A stretch of 64,000 bases of DNA, taken from assembly GCA_030433005.1 (NCBI GenBank), contig JAUILQ010000017.1, positions 33,621 through 97,620 on the forward strand. The letters are read 5' to 3'. The stretch comes from Alphaproteobacteria bacterium (GTDB lineage Bacteria; Pseudomonadota; Alphaproteobacteria; Kiloniellales; DSM-21159). Position numbers and translations under genes: made by a program. Every line of letters begins with the position of its first letter. The first letter of the stretch is position 1. The notes under the pieces are model-generated. The model saw nothing but the letters and a program-made list of their open reading frames with translations. It did no database searches and was not told where the DNA came from. Below, in pieces: positions 36,295 to 45,410 of this stretch.

Positions 36295-37499
36295 CGCCGG
36301 CCACCGCCCGCTGCCGTTCGCCGCGGGCGGCCGCCCCCGGCGCCGAGCCGTCGCCTGTTGCCCAGCGCCTCGGCGAGGCGCTCGACGCGCGCGGCGTTGG
36401 CGGCCCAGGTCCACTCGCGCTCCAGCAGATGCGCCCGCGCCGCCTCGCCCAGCGCGCGACGCAGCCCGGCCTCGTCGCAGAGCCGTCGCAGCGCCCGATC
36501 GAAGGCCCCGCTGTCGGCTTCGTCGAACAGCAGCGCCGTGCGCTCGTGCTCGAGGATCTCGGCGATGTTCGGCGCCGTGGGAGCCAGGATCGCCCTGCCG
36601 GCTGCCATGTACTCGAAGACTTTCAGCGGCGAGGCGTAGGGCACCACCCGAGGCTGCAGCGCGACGTCGAAGGCGGCGACCAGCGGCGGCAGGCGGTCGC
36701 GCTCGACGACGCCGGTGAAGGTGACGCTGGCGGACAGCCCCAGTCTCTCGACCTGGCGGCGCAGCTCGGGCAGCGCCGGGCCGTCGCCGATCGCCAGCAG
36801 GTGCAGCGCCTCGCGGTCCGGCTGCGCGGCGAGCCAGTCGATGACGTGGTCGAGGCCGTGCCAGGAGCGGATGAAGCCGACGAAGCCGAGCACGCGCTTG
36901 CCGGCCACACCGAGCCGCCGCCGCGTGGCCTCGCGGTCCTGCTCGGCCAGGAAGGCCTCGTTGACGCCGTTCTGGACGACCAGGATGCGCTCGTCCGGAA
37001 CGCCGGCGGCGCGGACATGATCGGCGAGCGCGTCGGTGACCGGCAACACGGCGTCGGCGGCGCGCCAGACGGCCCGCTCCGCCCAGCGCCCGACGGAGAC
37101 GAGCGACAGGCCGCCGTGGGCACGCCGCTCGGCGTAGAGCGGCGCGTTGACCTCGAGGACCAGCGGCACGCCGGTGAGCTTCTTGAGCAGCAGGCCGGAG
37201 AGCAGGAACAGGGCGTAGCGCTCGTAGAAGACCTGCGGCCGGCTGCGCCGGTAGGCCCGCCAGAGACGCAGGAAGGCCGGCAGGTTGTAGCCGAGCTCGA
37301 GCAGTTCGAAGGCGAAGCGCGGCAGCAGCCGCTTGATCCGCGCCTTGAGGCGGCTCTGCGTGCCGAAGCCGACGCCGGCGACGTCCGGGCCGGCCATCTC
37401 GATCTCGTGGCCCCGCGCCTCGAGGCAGCGGGTCAGCTCGGCAATATGCACGAACTGCCCGTCGGCCGAGGCGACGCGATGCTGGTAGAGGATCCTCAT
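36291..37499 (-). CDS. GT4-family glycosyltransferase (exopolysaccharide operon)
   Basis: 402-residue GT-B enzyme. N-terminus MRILYQHRVASADGQFVHIAEL, acceptor half with VFYERYALFLLSGLLLKKLTGVPLVLEVNAP, donor half with NGVNEAFL, IGDGPALPELRRQVERLGL and PLKVFEYMAAGRAILAP. Role: adds a sugar to the growing repeat unit. It overlaps both neighbours by ATGA junctions, so translation is coupled through 38461-35215. Donor sugar unknown. Confidence 0.9.
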   Translation of the reverse strand: MRILYQHRVASADGQFVHIAELTRCLEARGHEIEMAGPDVAGVGFGTQSRLKARIKRLLPRFAFELLELGYNLPAFLRLWRAYRRSRPQVFYERYALFLLSGLLLKKLTGVPLVLEVNAPLYAERRAHGGLSLVSVGRWAERAVWRAADAVLPVTDALADHVRAAGVPDERILVVQNGVNEAFLAEQDREATRRRLGVAGKRVLGFVGFIRSWHGLDHVIDWLAAQPDREALHLLAIGDGPALPELRRQVERLGLSASVTFTGVVERDRLPPLVAAFDVALQPRVVPYASPLKVFEYMAAGRAILAPTAPNIAEILEHERTALLFDEADSGAFDRALRRLCDEAGLRRALGEAARAHLLEREWTWAANAARVERLAEALGNRRRLGAGGGRPRRTAAGGGRR

Positions 37500-38461
37500 C
37501 GCCGCCCGAGTCCTCCGACCTGAGGCTGCCGGCGGCTGCGCAGCGTGCGGACCAGGGGCCGCAGGAGGTCCTTGGCGACCAGCGCGGGACGCGAGGAGGT
37601 CGCCAGGTAGAGCAGGTTCGAGCCGACGCTGTCGCCGTAGCGGATCGCGCGCGCCAGCAGCTTCAGGCCGGTCTTCGGATGGCTCAGGTAGAGATGCCGC
37701 CCGACGCGGGTGTAGCGGGTGCCGAGCACCCGGCGGCGCTCGGCTTCGGTCATCTGCGGCGCCAGAGCCGCGACGTGGCGCCGGACCATCGAGATCTCGT
37801 GCTCGACCCGCCAGAGCACGTTCTCGTTGGACAGGCTGCCGGCGCGCAGATAGACGCGCACCAGGGGGCGGTCGACGAAGACCAGCTCGCCGAGCGTCGA
37901 GAGCCGGATCCAGAGATCCTGGTCCTCGGCGACGTTGAGCGTCTCGTCGAAGGGGCCGGCCCGGTCCAGCGCCTCGCGCCGCACCACGACCGAGGGCGTG
38001 CCGACGAAGTTGTAGGCCAGCAGCGTGCGCCAGACCTCCGGCCCGGACGTCGGCTCCAGGCGGTCGTAGAGCCAGGTCTCGCGGCCCGAGCCCTCTTCGA
38101 CCGCGAGACAGCGCGACGAGGCGAAGACCGCGCGCGGATTGGCTTCCAGCCCGGCGAGCTGCGCCTCCAGCTTGCCGGGCAGCCACTCGTCGTCGGCGTC
38201 CAGGAAGGCGACGTAGGCGCCTCGGGCGCGCTCGATGCCGCGGTTGCGCGCCGCCGCCGCGCCCTGGCGCCCCGGGCTCTCGGCGATCGTCAGGTTCGGC
38301 AGACCCAGGCTGCGCGCGGCGGCGACCGTGCCGTCGGTGCTGCCGTCGTCGACGAGGATGATCTCGAGATCGTCGAAGGCCTGGCGCACGACCGACTGCA
38401 GCGCCCGAACCACGGTGTCCTCGGCGTTGAGACAGGGGATGACGACGCTGACCCGGGGCAT
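37496..38461 (-). CDS. GT2-family glycosyltransferase
   Basis: 321-residue GT-A enzyme: SVVIPCLNAEDTVVRALQSV, LVDDGSTDGT (nucleotide binding), the metal-binding motif FLDADDEW, and the acceptor-side AEDQDLWIRLS (ED motif). C-terminal Arg-rich tail. Start overlaps the amidotransferase stop by one base (TGATG). Cytoplasmic sugar transfer to the polysaccharide precursor; specificity unknown. Confidence 0.92.
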   Translation of the reverse strand: MPRVSVVIPCLNAEDTVVRALQSVVRQAFDDLEIILVDDGSTDGTVAAARSLGLPNLTIAESPGRQGAAAARNRGIERARGAYVAFLDADDEWLPGKLEAQLAGLEANPRAVFASSRCLAVEEGSGRETWLYDRLEPTSGPEVWRTLLAYNFVGTPSVVVRREALDRAGPFDETLNVAEDQDLWIRLSTLGELVFVDRPLVRVYLRAGSLSNENVLWRVEHEISMVRRHVAALAPQMTEAERRRVLGTRYTRVGRHLYLSHPKTGLKLLARAIRYGDSVGSNLLYLATSSRPALVAKDLLRPLVRTLRSRRQPQVGGLGRR

Positions 38462-40443
38462 CACGCCAGCCCCGCCCGCGCCCGGCCCGGGGCCGAGTGA
38501 GCGCCTTCGGTCCAGCGCGCCTGCTCGGCGAGGCGGGCCGGATCGACCGCCGCCTCGCCCTGCCAGGCCTGCTTCAGGAAGCCGTCGAACATCAGCAGGC
38601 TCCAGATCGCCTGGCTGTGGTCGCGCGTCCCGGCCTTGTGCTCGCGGATCACCGCGGCCAGGCCGTCGGCATCGATCATTCCGGTATCGGCCAGGGCGTC
38701 GCTGGCGGCCAGCTGCGCCAGACGGTCGTCGAGGCCGTGCTGCATCCAGCGGGCCAGGGGCATCGAGAAGCCCTGCTTGCGGCGATAGAGCAGCTCCGCC
38801 GGCACCAGGGGCTCGAAGGCGCGCTTGACCAGGTACTTGCCCTCGCGCTCGCGCAGCTTGTCGGCGGTCGGCAGCGTGCCGGCCCATTCCGCCAGTTCGT
38901 GGTCGAGCAGCGGCGGGCGCACCTCCAGGCCGTGGGCCATGCTGGCGCGGTCGACCTTGACCAGCATGCGGCCAGGCAGCCAGGTCTTGAAGTCCAGGTA
39001 CTGGGCGAGCGCCAGCGGATCCTCGGTGCCGGCGCGCTCGGCATGGCCGGCCAGGACCGATTCCGGCCGATAGCCGTCCAGCGATTCCTGGAACTCCCGG
39101 GTCAGCAGGCGCCGGCGCTCGCGCTCGGGCAGCACGGTGATGCCCCGGAAGTAGCCGGAGACCGAGTCCCGGGCCAGGGATTCGAAGGTCGACTTGCCGC
39201 GCAGCCACTGCGGCGCCCAGTCGAGCTTCGGGTAGTGGCGCGCGAGCGGCCCGAACAGCGCGCGGCGCAGGCCGTCGGGCAGCCTGCCGCGCAACCGCTC
39301 CTGCATCATGAAGAACCAGTAGCGCCGGTAGCCGCCGAACAGCTCGTCGCCGCCGTCGCCCGACATCGCAACGGTGACGCGTTCGCGGGCGAGCCGGCTG
39401 ACCAGGAAGGTCGGCAGCGCCGAGCTGTCCGCGAAGGGCTCGCCGTAGGCCTCGGCCAGCGTCTCGATCATCGAACAGGAGTCCGGCGAGACGCTGCGCT
39501 CGACGTGGTCGGTGCCGTAGCGCTCGGCGACCATCCGCGCATAGGGCCGCTCGTCGGCCGCCGGCTCGTCGAAGCCGATCGAGCACGTCCCGACCGGCGC
39601 CTCCGAGCGCCCGGCCATCAGCGCGACGATGCCGCTCGAATCGACGCCGCCCGAGAGGAACGAGCCGAGCGGCACGTCGCTCATGCGGCGCAGCTCGACG
39701 CTCTCCTCGAGACGTGACAGCAGCTCCTCGCGCCGGTCGGCGCCGTCGTCGGGCCGCGGGTCGAAGCGGATGTCCCAGTAGGCCCGCGGCGCCGGCGCCG
39801 CCGCGCCGCGCCGCAGCGTCAGGCAGTGGCCGGGCTCCAGCTTGGCGATACCCTGGAAGATCGACTTCGGATCCGGCACGTAGCCGTAGGCGAAGTAGTC
39901 GGCGACCGCGCGCCGGTCGAGCTCGGGCGTCGCTTCCAGGCCGAGCACGACGGCCCGCAGCTCGGAGGCGAAGACCAGCAGCCCGTCCGGCGTCACGGCG
40001 TAGTAGAGCGGCCGCTCGCCGACCCGGTCGCGGGCCAGGAACAGGGTCTCCCGCCGCCGGTCCCAGACCGCGAAGGCGAACATGCCGCGCAGCCGCGTCG
40101 GCAGCGCCTCGCCCCACTCCTCCCAGCCGTGGACCAGCACCTCCGTGTCGCAGCGCGTCGCGAAGCCGTGCCCGCCGGCGAGCTCGCGGCGCAGCGCCTC
40201 GTGGTTGTAGATCTCGCCGTTGTAGGTGGTCAGCACCTCGCCGTCCTCGTTGGCCATCGGCTGGGCGCCGCCGGCGAGATCGACGATGGCCAGGCGCCGG
40301 TGGCCGAGGCTCAGGCCGGGCTCATGGTGGAAGCCCGCGCCGTCCGGCCCGCGATGGGCGATCGAGGCCGTCATCCGCTCGACGCGCCGCGGATCGATCG
40401 CGCGCCGGCCGCGGAGGTCGAGGATGCCTGCTATGCCGCACAT
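38461..40443 (-). CDS. Exosortase A system-associated asparagine synthase-like amidotransferase
   Basis: 660-residue asparagine-synthase-like protein found with exosortase A. Class II glutaminase domain begins with the catalytic Cys (MCGIAGILDL) and HRGPDGAGFHHE, NGEIYNHEALR. The synthase domain has the PP-loop SGGVDSSGI and SGDGGDELFGGYRRYWF. Probably amidates a sugar acid of the polysaccharide or a carrier; the acceptor is not established. It lies 16 bp after xrtA. Slightly longer than the family norm because of a C-terminal extension. Confidence 0.92.
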   Translation of the reverse strand: MCGIAGILDLRGRRAIDPRRVERMTASIAHRGPDGAGFHHEPGLSLGHRRLAIVDLAGGAQPMANEDGEVLTTYNGEIYNHEALRRELAGGHGFATRCDTEVLVHGWEEWGEALPTRLRGMFAFAVWDRRRETLFLARDRVGERPLYYAVTPDGLLVFASELRAVVLGLEATPELDRRAVADYFAYGYVPDPKSIFQGIAKLEPGHCLTLRRGAAAPAPRAYWDIRFDPRPDDGADRREELLSRLEESVELRRMSDVPLGSFLSGGVDSSGIVALMAGRSEAPVGTCSIGFDEPAADERPYARMVAERYGTDHVERSVSPDSCSMIETLAEAYGEPFADSSALPTFLVSRLARERVTVAMSGDGGDELFGGYRRYWFFMMQERLRGRLPDGLRRALFGPLARHYPKLDWAPQWLRGKSTFESLARDSVSGYFRGITVLPERERRRLLTREFQESLDGYRPESVLAGHAERAGTEDPLALAQYLDFKTWLPGRMLVKVDRASMAHGLEVRPPLLDHELAEWAGTLPTADKLREREGKYLVKRAFEPLVPAELLYRRKQGFSMPLARWMQHGLDDRLAQLAASDALADTGMIDADGLAAVIREHKAGTRDHSQAIWSLLMFDGFLKQAWQGEAAVDPARLAEQARWTEGAHSAPGRARAGLA

Positions 40444-40459
40444 GCCGCCCGCCCCGCCG

Positions 40460-42031
40460 TCACGAGCCGGAACCGGACGCGGGCGACAGCGCGGCAACCC
40501 GGCCGCCCCCGCCGTCGAGGAACCGCCGCAGCCGCGCCTCGGCCCGCTCGCGGCTCTCGCGGATCGGGGTGCTGATCGCCAGCGCCGCGGCCGGCGCCTG
40601 GCGCAGCTCGAGCCGGGCCAGCGTCTGGCGCAGCTTGACAGCCAGGGCGTCAGCGACGAAGCGACCGTCGATCCAGTAGAAGGTCGCGACCAGCCGCCGT
40701 TCGTCGCCGCGCGCCAGGTGCAGCATGCGCGCGGGCACCTGCCGGCCGTCAATCTCGGCAGACCAGCTGTCGGTGCCGATGCGCGTCCAGCGCTCGCCAT
40801 AGAAAGCGTTGTCGCCGTGGATCAGCTCCGCCCCCTGGCGCTGGTACCGGTAGTAGGCCAGGAAGGCCTCGACCCTCTGCCCGTCGAGCCGATAGGCCGC
40901 GGCGTCCGTCGCGTCGGCCGCCGGGAAGGCCGGCTGCCAGGCGGCCGCGCCCTCGGCGGCCGGCCAGTCGGCCTCGGCGAGCCGCGGCGTCGCCTCGGCG
41001 CCTGTCGGCCCGGCGGCGCCGGCGACCGAGCCCATCAGCAGGCCCCAGAGCGGCCCGGCCAAGGCCAGGGCAAGGACCAGGCCGGCGAAGCCGAGACCGG
41101 GGCCGCGGCGCCCGGACTCGCGCGCCGGCGCGGGTTCCTCGGCCGGGTTCGGTTCGACCGCCCCGAGGCCGCCCATGCCGCGGTCGGCGAAGAGGTTGCC
41201 GACGAACAGCGAGAGCAGCATCACCAGGGTGAAGAAGCCCCAGCCGTAGACCAGATGGTCGACGCCGGTCGCGACCTCGTTGTCGGTCTCGTAGGCGATC
41301 AGGATGATGCCGAAGGCGCGCAGGCCGTTGGCCAGGATCGGGATCAGGGTCGCCAGCGCCATGAAGGCGAACCACTTCCACCAGGTCCGGTAGCTGAAGT
41401 GGCAGAACAGGAAGGCGACGACCAGGTTGGCGATCAGGAAGCGCAGCCCGGCGCAGGCCTCGGCGACCTCGAACATGCCGGTCGGCGTCTGGATCAGCAG
41501 CCCTTCGTGGAACACCGGGATGCCGACCAGGCGCAGCAGGCGCACCGAGAACTCCGCGGTGACCTGTTGCAGCGCCGGCACCAGCTCGTCGCCGAAGGGC
41601 ACCATGGCGAAGGCGAAGACCAGCGTGAACCAGAGCACGCCGGCGACCTGCCAGCCCATCAGCGCGGGAACCAGCGCGACCGCCAGCCCGACCAGCCCGA
41701 GCTGCTGCAGAAAGACCACGTCGCCGGCCGAGCCGAGCGCCCAGAGCAGGCCGAACGGCAGGAGGCAGAGCGCCCCGCCGAGCGATCCGGACGGCTCCAG
41801 AACGGCCAGGCGGCGGCGCTGCCGCCACGCCAGGTAGAGGCAGATCGGCAGCACCAGGAAGCCGTGGTGATAGGTCGTGGTGTTGGCCCAGGTCCGCACC
41901 ATCGCGGCGACGACCTCGTGGCCGAGGCCGAGCAGCAGGACGAGCGCCAGGCCGTAGACGAGGAGGCTGCGCGGCCAGGCGCTGCCGGGCGCGCTCGACG
42001 AGCGCAGGGCCGAGACGGGCGCGTCAGCCAT
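40460..42031 (-). CDS. xrtA: Exosortase A (XrtA/EpsH) with C-terminal EpsI domain
   Basis: Integral membrane transpeptidase-like enzyme that recognises PEP-CTERM tags. About eight hydrophobic helices in the first 280 residues. Catalytic residues are visible: Cys193 (EACAGLRF), Arg238 (ANGLRAFG) and His259 (VDHLVYGWGFF). A linker rich in Pro/Glu leads to a C-terminal EpsI-type domain (about 350-500: AAYRLDGQRVEAFLAYYRYQRQGAELIHGDNAFYG). Expected substrates are the three VPEP proteins at 15468-19006, about 21 kb away. Confidence 0.95.
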   Translation of the reverse strand: MADAPVSALRSSSAPGSAWPRSLLVYGLALVLLLGLGHEVVAAMVRTWANTTTYHHGFLVLPICLYLAWRQRRRLAVLEPSGSLGGALCLLPFGLLWALGSAGDVVFLQQLGLVGLAVALVPALMGWQVAGVLWFTLVFAFAMVPFGDELVPALQQVTAEFSVRLLRLVGIPVFHEGLLIQTPTGMFEVAEACAGLRFLIANLVVAFLFCHFSYRTWWKWFAFMALATLIPILANGLRAFGIILIAYETDNEVATGVDHLVYGWGFFTLVMLLSLFVGNLFADRGMGGLGAVEPNPAEEPAPARESGRRGPGLGFAGLVLALALAGPLWGLLMGSVAGAAGPTGAEATPRLAEADWPAAEGAAAWQPAFPAADATDAAAYRLDGQRVEAFLAYYRYQRQGAELIHGDNAFYGERWTRIGTDSWSAEIDGRQVPARMLHLARGDERRLVATFYWIDGRFVADALAVKLRQTLARLELRQAPAAALAISTPIRESRERAEARLRRFLDGGGGRVAALSPASGSGS

Positions 42032-42064
42032 GGCGCCGGTCCTGTCTGTGGTCGAGGCCGCCGG

Positions 42065-43321
42065 TCATGCCGGCACCTGCAGGGGCTCTTGCGCCGGAGC
42101 CGCCGGAGCAGCGGGCAGCACGCGCGCCAGCAGGGCATCGAGGTCGCGCTGACGGGCTTCCCAGGAATAGCGTTCGCGGACTCGCCGCAGCCCGGCCTCG
42201 CCGAGCCGCCGGCCGAGCGCCGGATCCTCCAGGCAGCGGCAGACCTGCTCGGCGAACTCGGCGGGCGCCGCGGCGGTCAGCAGATCCTCGCCCGCCGCCG
42301 CGTCGATGCCCTCGCGCGCCTCCGGCGTGGCGACGACGGGACGCCCCATGGCCATGGCCTCCAGGACCTTGTTCTGGATGCCGCGGGCGACCCTCAGCGG
42401 CGCGACCGCCACCTCGGCGTGGGCGAGCCAGGGCGCGACCGCCTCGACGCGGCCGGTGACGCGCACCCCCGGCTGCTCGCCGAGCTGCAGCACGGCGGGG
42501 GTCGGCCGGGTCCCGACGATGCTGAGCACGGCCTCCGGGACGCGGGCGCGGACCAGCGGCAGGATCTCGCGCACGAACCAGGTCACCGCCTCGACGTTGG
42601 CCCGGTAGTCCATGGCGCCGGTGAAGACCAGGCGGCGCTCGCGCTGGGGAAAGGGCGACGCCCACTCCCTGCCGGCGTCGAACTGCGCGAGGTCGACGCC
42701 GTTGCTCAGCGCCCCGACCCGCGTCTCGTCCAGCCCGCTGCGGTCTCGGAACAAGGCCGCCTCGGGCTCGCTGACCAGCAGGCTGAAGGCCGACAGCTCC
42801 GCGATCCGCCGCTCCGCCTCCGCCAGGCGCCGCGCCTCGCGGGCGAACAGCCAGGACTGCGGCGGTCCGGCCTCGGCGGCGTATTGCCGCCATTTCTCGG
42901 AATCGACGTCGACGAAGTCGACGACCATCGGCGGCCGCTGCGGCACCTCCAGAAGATAGGGCGCGACGCCGGAGGAGAAGACGTAGGCAAAGCGGATCGG
43001 CCGCTCGCGCAACAGCTGGCGCACCCAGCGTCCCAACGCGGCGTTGCGGAAGTAGCCGAAGGTCAGCGGCCGGCCGGTCGCGAGCCCGGCGAGGCTGGCA
43101 ACCTTGCGGCGCCGCGGCACGATCGGCTCGGCCTGCAGGCTCTCGACCTGCCCGGCCAGGAACGGCAGGTGCGCCCGGTCGTCCGGGTCGTCGAGGAGGC
43201 AGCCGAGGTGGACCCGGTGACGCCGCGCCAGATGGCGCAGCAGGTGCCACGAGCGGATCTTGTCGCCCTTGTCCGGCGGATAGGGAATCCGGTGCGCCAG
43301 GAACAGGATCTCGTCGCGCAT
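42065..43321 (-). CDS. PEP-CTERM/EpsH1 system-associated sugar transferase
   Basis: 418-residue glycosyltransferase of the family found beside exosortase A. N-terminus EILFLAHRIPYPPDKGDKIRSWHLLRHLA is diagnostic. Also VDFVDVDSEKWRQYA, NGVDLAQFDA, FTGAMDYRANVEAV and VARGIQNKVLEAMAMGRPVVATPEAREGI. Acts in assembly of the exopolysaccharide unit. It starts 4 bp after the FemAB gene stop and ends 33 bp before xrtA. Confidence 0.93.
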   Translation of the reverse strand: MRDEILFLAHRIPYPPDKGDKIRSWHLLRHLARRHRVHLGCLLDDPDDRAHLPFLAGQVESLQAEPIVPRRRKVASLAGLATGRPLTFGYFRNAALGRWVRQLLRERPIRFAYVFSSGVAPYLLEVPQRPPMVVDFVDVDSEKWRQYAAEAGPPQSWLFAREARRLAEAERRIAELSAFSLLVSEPEAALFRDRSGLDETRVGALSNGVDLAQFDAGREWASPFPQRERRLVFTGAMDYRANVEAVTWFVREILPLVRARVPEAVLSIVGTRPTPAVLQLGEQPGVRVTGRVEAVAPWLAHAEVAVAPLRVARGIQNKVLEAMAMGRPVVATPEAREGIDAAAGEDLLTAAAPAEFAEQVCRCLEDPALGRRLGEAGLRRVRERYSWEARQRDLDALLARVLPAAPAAPAQEPLQVPA

Positions 43322-43325
43322 CGGC

Positions 43326-44420
43326 TCAGCCCAGCTGCCGCGCGACCAGCGGCCCGACCCGCCGGGACAGCGCCAGCGGCAGCTGCTGCCAGGCCTTCAC
43401 CATCAGCCGGTACTTCGGGTTCAGCGGATTGACGTCGGGCAGCTCGCGGGCCTTGACCAGGTGGTACTGGTAGCTCAGCGGCTCCGGCTCGAAGCCCCAG
43501 AACTTCTTGTAGTCGCACGAGCCGGTGCCGACCTTGCTGCGGCCGAAGTCGAAGACCCGGGCGCCGCGCGCGACGGCGCGCTGCATCAGCGTCCAGTAGA
43601 GGTAGTCGAAGGCGTGATGCGGCCGCGCCGCGGGCGTCGCGCCGGCGTAATAGGGCATGACCTGGTCGCGGAAGTAGAACGAGAGCAACGAGGCCAGCCC
43701 TTCGCCGTCCTTGCGCACCAGCGACAGCTCGGTTTCCTCCGGGAACTCCCTCAGGATCGCTTCCATGAAGCGGCGCGAGAAGACCGGCGTGCCGTGGTTG
43801 CGCTGTGATTCGGCGTAGAGCGCGTAGACCTCTTCCAGGGAGACGTCGGTGTCGACCGTGAGATCCGACTTGATCGCCTTGCGCACGTCGGCCCGCTTCT
43901 TCCGGGGGATCGCCTTGAGGTTCTCGTCCTCGTCCTCGGAGAGCACGCGGCGCGAGACCACGTAGGTCCCGTCCTTGACCAGCCAGTCCTCGAGCTCCGC
44001 CTGCTCGGAGCGCAGCTCGACGTAGTCGACGCCGACCTCCCGGCCGATCTCGACGGCGCGCTCGGCGAGCAGCGCGCGCGCCGCCTCGCCGGTCGCAGCG
44101 ATGCCGCCGCCGACCGTGAAGCCGGTCGATATCAGCGCCTTGCCGAAGATCGGCGAGGTCACCAGGACGAGCGGCAGCACGCCTTCCACGGACCCGTTGC
44201 GCTCGGCCAGCAGGAACCAGGTGCGGTGGCCGTGCGCCTCGCTCACCACGCGCGACCAGCCGAAGCGATGGAAGAAGGTGGCTTCCGGACAGGCCGCCAC
44301 GAAGGCGTCCCAGCGCCCGCCGTCCTCCGCGAGGGCCTCGCGCACCTCGACACGGTCCGTCGCAGCAGCGGCCCCGTCCGCCGGCGCGCCGGCGCGGGCG
44401 TTGTTCGGCATCCCGACCAT
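43326..44420 (-). CDS. FemAB-like protein, PEP-CTERM system-associated
   Basis: 364-residue member of the FemAB-related family restricted to exosortase systems. Seen: CPEATFFHRFGWSRVVSEAHGH, the helical-arm-like IPRKKRADVRKAIKSDL, NHGTPVFSRRFMEAIL, LSFYFRDQVMPYYAGATPAARPHHAFDYLYW and FDFGRSKVGTGSCDYKKFWGFEPEPL. FemAB relatives transfer aminoacyl groups; here the acceptor may be the polysaccharide or sorted protein. ATG at 44420, 3 bp after the deacetylase stop. Confidence 0.93.
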   Translation of the reverse strand: MVGMPNNARAGAPADGAAAATDRVEVREALAEDGGRWDAFVAACPEATFFHRFGWSRVVSEAHGHRTWFLLAERNGSVEGVLPLVLVTSPIFGKALISTGFTVGGGIAATGEAARALLAERAVEIGREVGVDYVELRSEQAELEDWLVKDGTYVVSRRVLSEDEDENLKAIPRKKRADVRKAIKSDLTVDTDVSLEEVYALYAESQRNHGTPVFSRRFMEAILREFPEETELSLVRKDGEGLASLLSFYFRDQVMPYYAGATPAARPHHAFDYLYWTLMQRAVARGARVFDFGRSKVGTGSCDYKKFWGFEPEPLSYQYHLVKARELPDVNPLNPKYRLMVKAWQQLPLALSRRVGPLVARQLG

Positions 44421-44423
44421 GGC

Positions 44424-45410
44424 TCAGGCCGTCGCCGCGGAGCGCTCAGGCAGGGTGGCGGCGTCGCGTTCGCCCGCCAGCCCGTAGGTGCGGTCGACGC
44501 GGTCCCAGGCGAAGTCGCGCAGCAGCCGGCCGAGCTTCGCCTCCATCGCCGAGAGCCTGCTGTAGTGGCGCAGGCGCGCGCGAGGGGACAGGGCTTCGGC
44601 CCGCGGCTGGTCGGGATCAATCTCCCAGGGATGGAAGTAGAAGGTCGCCGGCAGGGCGTCGCGGCGGTTCAGGCGTTCGATGTTCATGCGGCTCCAGGCG
44701 TAGGGCAGCAGGCGGAAGAAACCCCCGCCACCGCAAGACACACGCCGGCCGGAACGTTCCACGACCGCGATCGGAATCTCGAGCAGACCGCTGCGCGGGC
44801 AGCGGACCGGATGGCGCGGATGGTCCGGCGCGCCGTAGTGGTCGTGGTCGATCGGATGGATGCTCGAACTGTAGCGATGACCGGTCGCCGCCAGGCGCTC
44901 GTAGGCCCAGGGCGTGCGCGCGTCGATGGAGAAGCTCGGCGCGCGGTAGCCGATCACTTCCCGGCCCGAGAGCTCTTCGAGCACGCCCTTGGTCCGGCGC
45001 AGCTCCTCGGCGAAGTCATCGGCGCTCAGCTCGAAGACCTTGCGGTGCGAGTAGCCGTGACTCGCCAGCTCGTGACCGCGGTCGGCGATCTCGCGCACCA
45101 GCGCCGGGAACTCCTCGGCGACGATGCCCAGCGTGAAGAAGGTCGCCTTGACGCCGGCCTCGTCGAAAAGGTCGAGCAGGCGCCGGGTGTTGCGCTCGAC
45201 GCGGCGCTCGGCCCGGTCCCACCGCTCGCGCGGATAGGCCTCCGACAGGGCCCAGACGTGATAGTAGTCCTCGACGTCGACCGACAGGGCGTTGCGGGTG
45301 ACTTCGCCCGCCGCGGCGTCAGGCGTCGTGGCCGAGCCGGCCGGATTCGCGGGTACCGATCGCGTCCGGTCCTTGCGCTCTGGGGCCATGCGCGTCCGGG
45401 TCGCGTCCAT
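44424..45410 (-). CDS. Exosortase A-associated polysaccharide deacetylase
   Basis: NodB-fold deacetylase of up to 328 residues. Catalytic/metal motifs: LSVDVEDYYHVW (Asp pair), HELASHGYSHRKV (His-x3-His), GYRAPSFSID (R-x-P) and FYFHPWEIDP. Probably removes N- or O-acetyl groups from the polysaccharide in the periplasm, though no signal peptide is obvious. The ATG at 45410 (or 45389) lies inside the 3' end of the upstream ATPase gene, giving an overlap of 71-92 nt. Confidence 0.92.
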   Translation of the reverse strand: MDATRTRMAPERKDRTRSVPANPAGSATTPDAAAGEVTRNALSVDVEDYYHVWALSEAYPRERWDRAERRVERNTRRLLDLFDEAGVKATFFTLGIVAEEFPALVREIADRGHELASHGYSHRKVFELSADDFAEELRRTKGVLEELSGREVIGYRAPSFSIDARTPWAYERLAATGHRYSSSIHPIDHDHYGAPDHPRHPVRCPRSGLLEIPIAVVERSGRRVSCGGGGFFRLLPYAWSRMNIERLNRRDALPATFYFHPWEIDPDQPRAEALSPRARLRHYSRLSAMEAKLGRLLRDFAWDRVDRTYGLAGERDAATLPERSAATA

